64,000 nt of DNA from Sternotherus odoratus (taxonomy: Eukaryota; Chordata; Testudines; Kinosternidae). The DNA lies in the NCBI GenBank assembly GCA_032164245.1, contig JAVMKO010000006.1, positions 104,983,310 to 105,047,309 on the forward strand, read 5' to 3'. Positions 54,271 to 64,000 of this stretch are shown here, in pieces (the first letter of the stretch is position 1; the number at the start of each line of letters is the position of its first letter). The notes below the pieces were generated by a model that saw nothing but the letters and a program-made list of their open reading frames with translations, was not told the origin of the DNA and did not search any database. A program made the translations under genes and the position numbers.

Positions 54271-55326
54271 CCAGTGTTTACTATGCAGACAAGAAAAGTT
54301 ACATTTGCTCTTCAGTCGGTGCCAGCTTTAGATGAGGAGAAATATCGTTCTACAGATGAGTAGAAACACAATCCATGACAAAACAGCAAAAGCAAATGTA
54401 GTGGCTGTCTCAGCCAACGCAAGACACATCTGGACACAAGCGTCCCCTCACCTGACCTCCTGCAAAAGATTCACATCTCTTGTAATCAGAACTGGTGGAA
54501 CTAGATCCGGAGATGGTATAGACTGGAATAGCCTGAGGATCAGTAAATCAAGACCTTTAATATTCTGAGTGTCTATTGTGTTTTAAGTCTTTGATAAATA
54601 AAAAAAAATACTTGATGAACAATCTATGTGCATGAATATTCTCTCATGTCTCTTGGATTATGTGTCTTTTGATCAAACTACCTCTCCTGGGCAACTTCTT
54701 GTTACTTTCTGACTCAGGCTATATTTGCTCACCAATGGCTGTTCATGTTGGCTGTCCCTTTGCGGAGCTGTCTCTGAAACCCAGGACTCCACACAGGCAC
54801 AAACTCCAGCTCCTTTTGGGGGTTGTTCTCCCTCCCAGCACTGATTCCTCCCCTGCCCCCTTTTCCTCAAGGGCTGTGGTCTGTGGTCTCTGGGCTAAGA
54901 GTGTCTACTCTCTCATCAGCGGCTCCTTTTCCCAGCAGTTTTCCCTCCCCTATAAACATAATAAATAGAGTGTTACTATAGGTGTTAGCATCTCACCAGA
55001 GATCACTGTTCATAGAGTGAAATATGGAAACCTAGTTCATGTCTGTGTAGAAGGAAAGTTTGGGAAGGGGGCATTCCCAGAACATTCCCAGAATGTTAAC
55101 ACAGTCAAAGAACTGTGGACCAAAACAGAAGCAAGTTGCAAAGCTGGTGACTCGCTCTCCCCAAAAGATCCCTAGCCCCAACTTTGAATCAAAATATTTC
55201 CAGAGTAAATGTTCTTCAGAAGATACCAAGAGGACCTGACCTCTTTCAAAACAGCTTCTATCTTCTATTGTTCTTGAGGACGACAGGGTGCAAATGCCCT
55301 TTGAAAGGAAATGACTCTCTGTGCTG
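54271..55326. other. Probable 3' flank of the hAT element, unassigned
   Basis: No terminal inverted repeat of the TTF-type hAT could be fixed. An A-run (aataaaaaaaaatac) lies at about 54597-54612. Confidence 0.4.
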
Positions 55327-55334
55327 GGGACATG

Positions 55335-55507
55335 CAGGGCCGGCGACAGGGGGGTACAATGGGTACAGCTGTACCGGGCCCCGGACTTAAGGGGGGGACT
55401 TAAGGGCGGGAGACCGGCCGGGGGGGGGGGCGCGGGCGGCGGGAGACCGGGAGGGGGGGCCCGCACGATCTGCGTACGGGGCCCCAAAATTCCTGTCGCC
55501 GGCCCTG
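55335..55507. mobile_element. G-rich hAT-type element, copy 4, short form
   Basis: 173 bp with the same ends (cagggccggcgacagg and cctgtcgccggccctg) and exact 8-bp flanks gggacatg at 55327-55334 and 55508-55515. It has the left palindrome arm (acaatgggtacagctg...) but no right arm and only two degenerate ggcgggagaccggccggggg-type units. Confidence 0.93.
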
Positions 55508-55515
55508 GGGACATG

Positions 55516-58500
55516 GGACACCAGCTTCTGTGAGGGTAGCTTGACTTTACTGCAGTAGACTGCAGCTTGTCTTTAGGCAGTAGACAAATGAAAACAGTCT
55601 GGAATGCATAGAAAAGTATGCCCTTAATGTGTATATAGTGCATCTATAACCCACTGGTTGGTAGGCGTTATGGGAGTCCCGTTCAGTGCCTGATGTAAAG
55701 AGGATGTGCTTCTGTTATACCCCATTGCGTCAATGGCTGGTTCTTTAGCCAAGTGGCAGACACTCCTGTTTTGCATTCTAGAGAGGCCCAGTTCAGTGCT
55801 TCTTGTTGGTTAACATGATAACTGTCACTCATATGAATTACTGTATCATCATCAATTGTAGGATCATGTCCCATACCTGAAATAGTTTATTCTTATAAAT
55901 AAATCTAAATCATGCAATTGACAAGTTGTTAGACTCCATTGTGACTGCACCGTAGTTAATGCACTTACTCTCAAAATAACCCAGTGGGAGAGGTGCAGAA
56001 TTTGGCTTAGTGTCCCTTAAAACCATTCCCATGAAAATGATGCTACACTTCCTATGTAGACAATGCTGAGCAAGTGAAATATAACACCACAGAATACTTA
56101 TGAAAATGAGCTTGCATGGATGGTGATTTAGAAATAAATTACTATGTGAATTGTTAAAAGACTATGACTCTATCAGTAATGTTTTGTTAATACACTTCAC
56201 TGTGAAGGGGACATATTCAGTTAAGTAAAATAACAGGGAAAAAGACCTAAAAAGTTATTTTCAAAAACCGCTCGCTGCCCCAGATCCACCCAAGACTTAG
56301 TTCTTTGGTAATTTCATTGATATAGGGAAGGTCTGAGCTGGGTTATTTAGGGAGAAAAAGATGCTGGACATTTTTAAAGGACATATTTTAAAATTAATTT
56401 AAACTCAGTCATTAACTAACAGATGCACTAGCAAATTCTCAGAAAATTCATTCTGTAGTCAGGGTGCAGTGCTGTAAATATGAGGAGGAAATAGCTGAAA
56501 TATCTCAAGAGGCACCAACTGGTCACAGATGGATTAATAGGGGAGTACAAGGAAACTAGTTAAAATGGTCAGCATGAAAGGCAGTGACCTCAGCCACACC
56601 ACAGTGAATCTTTGCTTACGTGGAAGCAAACTCAGCCTTATCTGTAACACTACCTTGGTGCAATACAGCACATACTTTGTACTTGGAGACACATGCACAT
56701 TTTTTTCAGTGTTGCAGAAAAGTTAGTCATTTACTTCTGCTTTATTGGTTAGAAATATATTGATAATGTTCATGTCATTTGCATATATGAATATATTTTG
56801 CACTCCTGATCTTATTAAAGACATGTGGCAAAACTTGAATTGACTTCAAACTACCCGAACTCTAACAGTGCATATGCAGAAGGGTAAAGAGTTAAGATTG
56901 CACCTGTACATTTAACTTTGCTGATTCCTAACTCTTGTGTAACACTGGTAAATCTGTTTGTCATCAATGTAGCCCTTTCTTTGGTTAGGACCAGAATGTG
57001 ATCTATTGGCACCCATGTTGAGTCCAACTTCCTCTGATGTTTCATGGGGAAATCAAAGGAAACCAAACTCCAAATATTTGGGTGGGACATTTTCAATGCG
57101 TGGTGAAATCTGGAACCTAAAACCCTACAGATTTTAATAACATTTCTTCAACCCCCAAATATTTACATAGACAGGGGAAGAACTGTTGTTTTGGTTTTCT
57201 AAAAACTGTGATGGTCATTGGGGAGAAAGCTACATGAAGTTTCCCACAAAATTTAAAATGCAATTATCATTAAAAATGATAAAAAGTAATTAGAATTTAA
57301 AATGTGCAACCAGCTTTAATGCTGCTCCATGAATCAGGTGCAATCTGAGGAATACATTACTTCCCAATGAGAGACTGTCTAAGAATCTTGTCCATCATGA
57401 ATAATTTCAACACTGTTGGCTTCCTATTATTTCAGCTTTCCAGCCTTCTAGCTCCATTTCACTTTGACTAACCAATAAATAAGATAAAATAGGTTTACAT
57501 TAAAAAGAAGATGCTTCCAGCTCAGGAAAATACAGTGGTTTCCTCCATTATTTATCCCAGCTTGGTTCAAATATAGCCCCGTGAAACCTACCTGCTGATG
57601 GAAGCTGGCATTTACTGAAAGACTTCGCAGGATTTACATTAGTAAAAGGACGGAGTTTTAAGATTAAGTGTTTATTACTAGTTTATAAAGCCAAGATAGA
57701 TTCCCTGGAGTTTTCAGATCTCTTGATGACAGAATCGCACAATTAAGTGACTAAGACTCATGTAGCCGACAAACATTTTTTTGGTTACAGAATAATTGCC
57801 CTCAGATATATTGTTCTGTTGGGTCTGGAGGTGTGAGAAGAGATTTTTACTAATCTGCCCACTATTTCTCATCCTGTATTCTTTCACAAGGATAACTGAG
57901 CTTCCAAATTTGGGTGGAAGGAGGTCCAAAATAGAGCTCCAATTTTGGATTCTATATAAATTTATATCACCATAATATCTGAGCATCTTCCTGCCGTGTA
58001 TTGAGGGACATGGTAGTTTGTTCTGACTTCTCCCCATTATTCCCCTGGGAGTACACATTGCACAATACACAGTTCACACCGCATTAATGTTCTGTGCAGA
58101 ATTTCCTCCACCTCCCCCCGATTTGGCCTTGCAGAGCCACTAGCTGCCACTAGGGGCCACTGGACCAAGCAGAGCCCAGCTCCCGGCTTGCATAGAAGAT
58201 GCTGCCAGGGTAGGAGATGGAGATGAAGGGTTCCTGGCATGCCCTGAAAGAAAGAGGTGACATGCAGGAAACCTCACACATACAAACACAGGACCCAGCA
58301 TCAGGTTCTTTCTCCTTCTGGATCCCCAGACTTTGGAAAGGGAGGGGTGCGAGTGTCTAGGCTGGGATGGCTGCAGCTGGACTCTGGAGGTCAGTAGGAG
58401 GCACAGTTGTCTGGGCCAGGGGGGCCCTCTGGCTGGCAGGTATTTTGAAAAAATTGCCAAAATAATTAAAACCAGTGTGATTCTGTAGTGTTACTTTGAC

Positions 58501-58739
58501 ACATAAAATATGAAGAATTTTAAAATAGTATGAGTGGAATGTTGTTGTTATTTTTTTGGTGCAGAATTTTCCCCAGCGTACCCCATGGAGAAAGCTCTGT
58601 GCAGTGGAGTATATGGTTGGGGCAGAGGCTTTGCTGCTGCTGCTGCTGATAAGGATCTAGTTTACACAGGTTTTACAGAAACAGCACTCCAGTGGATTTC
58701 AGTGCAATTTCTCTCAATTTGCATCTGTTTATAGCTGTT
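55516..58739. other. Unassigned, 3.2 kb
   Basis: No exon or classified repeat found. A (GCT)5 run lies at about 58637-58651. Open frames 56851-57096, 57714-58070 and 58140-58460 have no family likeness. Confidence 0.4.
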
Positions 58740-59282
58740 TAAGAGAGGCCTGAATCAAATCAAAGCACCCACTGGTTTGGAGTCTTTCTCTAAAAGGAAT
58801 TTGGTCTGCAGAGGTATTTGAATTCACCGGTCTTTTTATGTAACACCGAATAAACATATAGAAATTGCCAGATTGGATCAGACCTGAGCTCCATCTTAGT
58901 GCAGTGTCTTGTCTCTGATAGTGGCTAGTATCAGAGGTTTCAAAAGAAGGTTTAGTAACCTTCAATAGGCAGATGTGGAATAATCAGCCCTTCTCCCCAT
59001 CTCACCCTGATCTCAAATAGTCAGAGATTGGTCTAAGCTCTGAAGCATGTGTATGTATGGTATGTGTATGAAAATGTACACACACACACACACACACACA
59101 CACATACCTTCTTGATCTTTGGCCACAGAAAATATATAACACACACATCTGCTGATCGGACTAGAAATTCTCTACCGTTTACTTTGACAGGGTGTTATGA
59201 ATAAAAACCAAACCATCCTCATAATTTCACAAACTAGAATGTGCGACATGAGCTAAATACAATTAACAATTATTTGATTCAA
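58740..59282 (-). repeat. Duplicated segment X2 (partner of 31966-33110)
   Basis: Reverse complement of the two X1 blocks: ttgaattcaccggtcttttt, agaaattgccagattggatc, gataggtggctagta-like text, cctcataatttcac and gctaaatacaattaacaa. It ends exactly where a CR1 begins (59283). Confidence 0.8.
59077..59104. repeat. (CA)n microsatellite
   Basis: About 13 CA units, at the position where X1 has a looser TG/CA stretch (32096-32180). Confidence 0.95.
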
Positions 59283-60055
59283 CATAAGAACGGCCATACT
59301 GGGTCAGTCTAGGTCCATCTAGCCCAGTATCCTCTCTTCTGACAGTGGCCAATGCCAGGTGCCCTAGAGGGAATGAACAGACCAGGTGATCATCATATGA
59401 TCCATCCCCTGTCGCTCATTCCCAGCTTGTGACAAACAGAGGCTAGGGACACAATCCCTGTCCATCCTGGCTAATAGACATTGATGGACCTATCCTCCAT
59501 GAATTTATGTAGTTCTTTCTTGAGCCCTATTTTATTTTTGGCCTTCACAACATCCTCTGGCAAGGAGTTCTACCGGTTGACTGTGCATTGTGTGAAGAAA
59601 TACTTCCTTTTATTGGTTTTAAACCTGTTTAATTTAATTTGGTGACCCCTAGTTCTTGCCTTATGAGAAGTAGTAAACAACACTTCCTCATCTATTTTCT
59701 CTACACCAGTCTTGATTTTAGATACTTAATCATATCTTTCTTCATACGGAAGCCATTCCATACCCTTAATCATTTTTGTTGCCCTTTTCTGAACCTTTTC
59801 CAATTCCAGTATTTCTTTTTTGAGATGGGGTGACCACATCTGCACACAGTATTCAAGAAGTGGGCGTACTATGGATTTATACAGAGGCAAGATGATATTT
59901 TCTGTCCTATTATCTATCCCTTTTCTTCATTATTCCCAGCAGTCTGTTCTGTTTTTTCACTGCCACTTCATGTTGAGTGGATGTTTTCAGAGAACCGTCC
60001 ACAATGACTCAGAGATCACTTCCTTGAGTGGGAACAGCTAATTCAGACCCCATCA
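59283..60055 (-). mobile_element. CR1 LINE 3' half
   Basis: Reversed CR1 text from ataagaacggccatactggg through cagtggccaatgccaggtgc, tacttccttttattggtttt and cccttttctgaacctttt to ggatgttttcagagaaccgt. About 770 bp, no open frame. Confidence 0.92.
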
Positions 60056-61235
60056 TTCTCATCACTGATTCCCCAGGGGCCGTAACAGTGCAGCGGAGAA
60101 CATAACTTGGTCCCTGCTCCCACAACGGTACCCGCCACGTTCCATCCTGTTTACCGGCCCAGGGGGCCATTTGCAATGTACGATGCTGGTTTTCCAATTT
60201 ATTTGAACTCTGGGAGCAGGATCTTGTGCCTGTGAAACTTCACAACCCAATTAAATGGGTCTTACGGATGGTTCTGAAGAGCCGCCTTCCAGCCAGGTTG
60301 GAGTCCAGAACTTGAAACACCAGGAAAGCCGGCAGGTGCACAAATTCAGGGTTCCCGTTTGGCCCTGTTGTGGATAGGCTCCTCCCAAACCCCACTGCAC
60401 CCCTGCTCATGACCTCCTCTCAAACACCCCTTTGTGGCCTAAGTGGTTCTGTAGCACCCTGCTAGCCATCTGTCCCTCCTCCAGGGTCCATGGCTGCACT
60501 CACAACAGATCAGTCTCGCCGGCACTTCCAGTGGGTTTTATTTATTTTCCAAGAGACAACAAACCAAAAGGAGCATAACAGCATAAGACAATTTTGCTGA
60601 CGACCTTAGTCTCTGCTCTCGGGGTCTTTCCTCCCAGGTTATTGCCAAACTCTCTGTATCTAGCAATCCGTGCTGCTCCTTCTTTTCTTTGCAGCTCCTG
60701 CCACTCTCAGACACTTCTGCTCCTTGCTGATCAGTAAGAGAATCATCAGATTCCTGTTCAGGTGGGCCTTTTTAGCTCCTAGGGTTGGCTGAGTTCAGGC
60801 CTCCGGTCCTTAAAATGTTAAGCCATCCCATTACAGGGCTATCTACAGGGATAGGTCATAATAAAAACCTAGGTCTTTCCTACATCGCCTCCCACTCTCT
60901 CTGTTTTACCAGCACAGCTAGCACCAATACCATGTATCTTTCTCCCATTCCACTCTTTGGGTGTTCTCAAATTGCTCCCTCTACATGGAATATCCTCATC
61001 ACACAAGCTCCCCAATGCACCATGCTTTCTTTAATAAATTCATAATTAATAATAAATAATTAATAACAATAAATGATTATTCATCAACAGAAAATAAATT
61101 CCTAGTTCTTATATATCCTGATTTCTTTGTATTTGTCAGTCTTCCTTAGACCATAGGGTCTTTGTGTTAGGACTATCCTTGCTTTTTCTGTCTTGTAAAG
61201 CACAGACTGTTGACACTGAACGGATCAATAATGGA
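60056..61235. other. Unassigned; possibly an LTR-type repeat at 60360-60800
   Basis: 60530-60560 (gtgggttttatttattttcc) and the following C/T-rich text resemble a reversed LTR, but no ends can be given. The OR that would be expected beside segment X2 is not found here. Confidence 0.35.
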
Positions 61236-62425
61236 GATATCAGGAAAAAAAACCCTTTGTCATAAATGATGGACTCATCCATAAAGGAGGCTATAAAAAT
61301 GAGGCACTACACATAGGATTCAAAGGTTTCAAAGTCAGGCACTCTCAAGTTTGGAAATACAAAAATGAGCATTGCCCATGCAAACTTAATTCTGCAATAA
61401 ACGAGGCAGGGATCCTCTAAATAACACAATACACAGCCCCAGAGCAGAAAATCCTGGGCACTGAAGAAGGCAGGGTCCTGTGGAAAGATATAATATGGGA
61501 TCATGTAATTAAGGTCTGCATCATCAGGTAAATGCACAAGAGGAATGAATGAAAGTTTCCAGGGCAACAGTTACTTAGTTGCTAACTTGAGAATGCTGAA
61601 CTTTGTAACCTTTTAATCCTTTTTAAAAACTCAATTTTGTATTTCCTCGTTATTTGATGGTTTAAGTTTATTGATGAAAGCAAACTGAAGTAACATTAAG
61701 TGAAGGTTTCTTTGCTGATTTCCTTTCTTTCTTTTAATAGAAAGAAAATCTATTATATATGTGTTGTTTAGACAATGAAGCTCTTACTCAAATGTTGTTT
61801 TCAGTATATATTTTATTGTGTTGTTAGCGTTGTGAAGGTCCCTGTTTCACCATTCAATACTGTCTTAATCACAGTATTGAAAGTAATTAAATTAAACTAT
61901 ATTAAACAAAACTCATTTTGTGCAATTTCAGTTTCAGTGAAAGTTCTAAGCTAGAATCCTGAATGTGTAAGAAGCAGATAAACAAAATCAAACAAAAAGA
62001 GCTGGAATTTTGGATCTTATTTTCACTTAGCCATTACTAAGGACAGTAGCAATTGCCCTTTGAAAAGAAGCACTGTACTGTACCCCAGTACAAACCCAAA
62101 TGAGCCCAGCAGGAGACTGTCCTGCTTACCCAAATCTGGCCCTGTTTCATCACAAAATTCTTTTCTGTGATGATGTTCTGGCAATCAGGTGTCAAAGGTA
62201 GCTGTTACCATGGCAGCCAGGGAGCAAGTCATTCTCCCCAGGTATGAAAATGACCTGGAGGGAGGGAGGGCTGAGTGGTGGATTATCTCTGATGTCACAA
62301 TGTGACTGCTCAGGCAGCACCAGTGGGTAGCAACTGTGCACTAAGTTTGTGGGGGGGGGGAGGGGATTTCCCAGTTCTCCTGTTTCCCCAAATCTCATAA
62401 AGAAACCAACAACATATATACCAAA
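61236..62425 (-). repeat. Duplicated segment B (partner of 24318-25475)
   Basis: Reverse complement of segment A over about 1.15 kb, from ccctttgtcataaa (61252) to ggagatttgg-equivalent text near 62400. Carries reversed CRE-like tgatgtca (62290-62297) and an X-box-like gttaccatggcagc (62204-62217). Confidence 0.8.
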
Positions 62426-62939
62426 ACACATGATACATGATAAACCAACACATGATACAGTCAGAAGGTGACATGATGGATTACCTACCATTACCTACCA
62501 CTTATCACACTGGTATTTTATTATTATTATTATTTTAGCACAGCCAGCAATTTGCGCAGGGTTTCCAAAAAAAATCACATCCCTGCCCCAAAGAGCTTAG
62601 TCTCAATATCCCACAAGATTCAGTACAATAGAGCAACACATTGGAAGAAGAGAACATAAGCTTCCCTCAATGTTTTCAACACTAACTAGTGATGCGGGTT
62701 GTCACCATTGGACACCAAAGTTGAGATACCTTGGGAAGGCTGTTGAGAGTGGGTGAAAATCACGTTCCTCTGAGGTATCTCAAAGCGAGAGGCCAGAAAC
62801 TAACTCATGGAAAATCACTGCTCACTTCTGAAGTGTTGGGGTGCTAGAGTACACTTAGCAGCTACTTTAGCCTCTTGTGCAAATCCATTTTTATCTACTT
62901 TTATGGCCCCCGCCCAGTGTCTGAGTATCTCACGGCCTT
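62426..62939. other. Unassigned; (TTA)n at 62516-62536
   Basis: attattattattatttta run; nothing else recognised. Confidence 0.45.
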
Positions 62940-63535
62940 TAATGGATTTATTCCCATAGAACACAAAGGACTGGATGAAACTTGGAGAGGTCATCAAGTC
63001 CAACCCCCCTGTACTCATGGTAGGACCAGCACCATCTAGACCATCCCTGACAGGTGTTTGTCCAACCTGCTCTTAAAAAATCTCCAATGATGGAGTCTCC
63101 ACAATCTCCCAGGCAATTTATTCCAATGCCGAACCACCCTGACAGTTAGGAAGTTTTTCCTCATGTCCAACCTAAACTGCCCTTGCTGCAATTTAAGCCC
63201 ATTGCTTCTTGTCCTGTCATCAGAGGTTAAGGAAAACAATTTTTCTTCCTTCTCCTTTTCACTGCCTTTTAGGTACTTGAAAAATGTAATCATGTCTCCT
63301 CTCAGTCTTCCCTTTTCCTGACTAAACAAGCCCAATTCTTTCATTCATGTTCTCTAGCCCTTTAATCATTTTTTCTTGCTCGTTTCTGGATTGCTTTCCC
63401 AAATTGTTCCCATCTTTCCTGAAAGATGGCGACCATAACTGGACACAATACTCCAGTTGAGGTCTAGTCAGCGCGGAGTAGAGTGGAAAAATTACTTCTG
63501 GTGTCTTGCTTACAACACTCCTCTTAACTCCCTAT
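62940..63535 (-). mobile_element. CR1 LINE ORF2 end and 3' UTR
   Basis: Minus strand open for 102 codons (63036-63344) with the CR1 ending MKELGLFSQEKGRLRGDMIT, then LFSLTSDDRTRSNGLKLQQG and SRLDKHLSGM. Flanking text ggtgtttgtccaacctgctc belongs to its 3' end. Same subfamily as 21600-22034. Confidence 0.92.
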
Positions 63536-63544
63536 TGCAAGTAA

Positions 63545-63665
63545 CAAGCAGACGAAAAGGGAGACTAAATCCAGGGCTTTTAATGGTATTTAGGCAGATA
63601 AATCCCATTAATTCCAATGGGAATTAGGGACAGATTTTTTAAAGCAATTTCAGCTCCTAAATCAT
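63545..63665. repeat. Old unclassified repeat
   Basis: tttaggcagataaatcccat followed by taattccaatgggaattagg is a degraded short palindrome common in reptile DNA. Confidence 0.4.
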
Positions 63666-63832
63666 TTGCCCAAGGTCACAAAGGAAGTCTGCGGTGGAGG
63701 AGTTTAAACTCAGACCCCTGCTGCCTTGCACAGCTCCCATTGGCTGGGGGACAGGGACAGAGATACCATCACCCATCGCCGGGCAGAGTCCGCCATGGAG
63801 GCAGCGTCACTGTTTTCCATAATGAATATAAA

Positions 63833-63957
63833 TAGGGTGACCAGACAGCAACTGTGAAAAGATGGGACAGAGGGTCAGGGAAAATAGGTGTCTATATAAG
63901 AAAAAGTCCTCCCAAATAGGGACTGTCCCTTTAAAAATGGGACATCTGGTCACCCTA
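63833..63957. mobile_element. Mariner-like MITE, 121 bp
   Basis: gggtgaccagac at 63835 and tctggtcaccc ending at 63955 form terminal inverted repeats, with TA on each side (63833-63834, 63956-63957). Inside is the known phrase aaatagggactgtccct. Confidence 0.75.
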
Positions 63958-64000
63958 AATATAAACAAGTCAAAATACCGAACACAACAAATTGATGCAC

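Noticed and set aside
60056..61235. A receptor gene expected beside segment X2
   Set aside because: No helix or motif of an olfactory receptor is readable on either strand.

Overview
The window looks like gene-poor, repeat-rich nuclear DNA of a turtle (a crocodilian is the main alternative). I judge this from the mix of repeats. There are many CR1 LINE fragments, most of them 3' ends. Penelope-like elements (PLEs) with a GIY-YIG endonuclease are present. Ty3/gypsy pol and a solo LTR, tRNA-derived SINEs, readable MIR copies and several fold-back MITE families complete the set. The vertebrate genes recognised are an olfactory receptor, a CARD exon and exons of a HEAT-repeat-like gene. Nothing bacterial, viral-capsid or CRISPR-like is visible.

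Layout. 0-14 kb holds a CR1 reverse-transcriptase remnant, head-to-head PLE fragments split by a 748-bp solo LTR, one isolated CARD exon (minus strand, 2931-3226), several DNA transposons, a decayed Ty3/gypsy reverse transcriptase and a nested LINE stack. 14-24 kb holds a fold-back MITE, two inverted PLE tail pairs with 14-bp target duplications, the first copy of a G-rich hAT-type element (18108-19126), and CR1 pieces around an LTR-like insertion. 24-37 kb is an olfactory-receptor neighbourhood: one OR pseudogene (30036-31034, minus) with a single stop codon, surrounded by duplicated non-coding segments whose partners lie at 58.7-62.4 kb. 37.9-38.8 kb is a VNTR of about 39 bp. 39.2-46.4 kb holds exons of a HEAT-repeat-like gene with a local 1.1-kb tandem duplication and a gypsy remnant.

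47.0-54.3 kb is the remains of one TTF-finger hAT transposase gene. It has been entered by the G-rich hAT-type element, a PLE and a CR1. A 2.1-kb piece carrying two of those insertions was then tandemly duplicated. A 173-bp short form of the G-rich element lies at 55335-55507. 55.5-64 kb is mostly unassigned DNA, CR1 and the inverted partner segments, ending with a 121-bp mariner-like MITE.

The most unusual signal is the G-rich element family. It has hAT-type 16-bp terminal inverted repeats and exact 8-bp target duplications in three of four copies. Next to its left end is a perfect palindrome with 39-40-bp arms, and inside it is a long, variable G-rich minisatellite. The two palindrome arms differ between copies at a shared position yet stay complementary within each copy. 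No intact protein-coding gene is visible in the window. The long open frames over the G-rich repeats (up to about 460 codons, open on both strands) are by-products of the repeat units.
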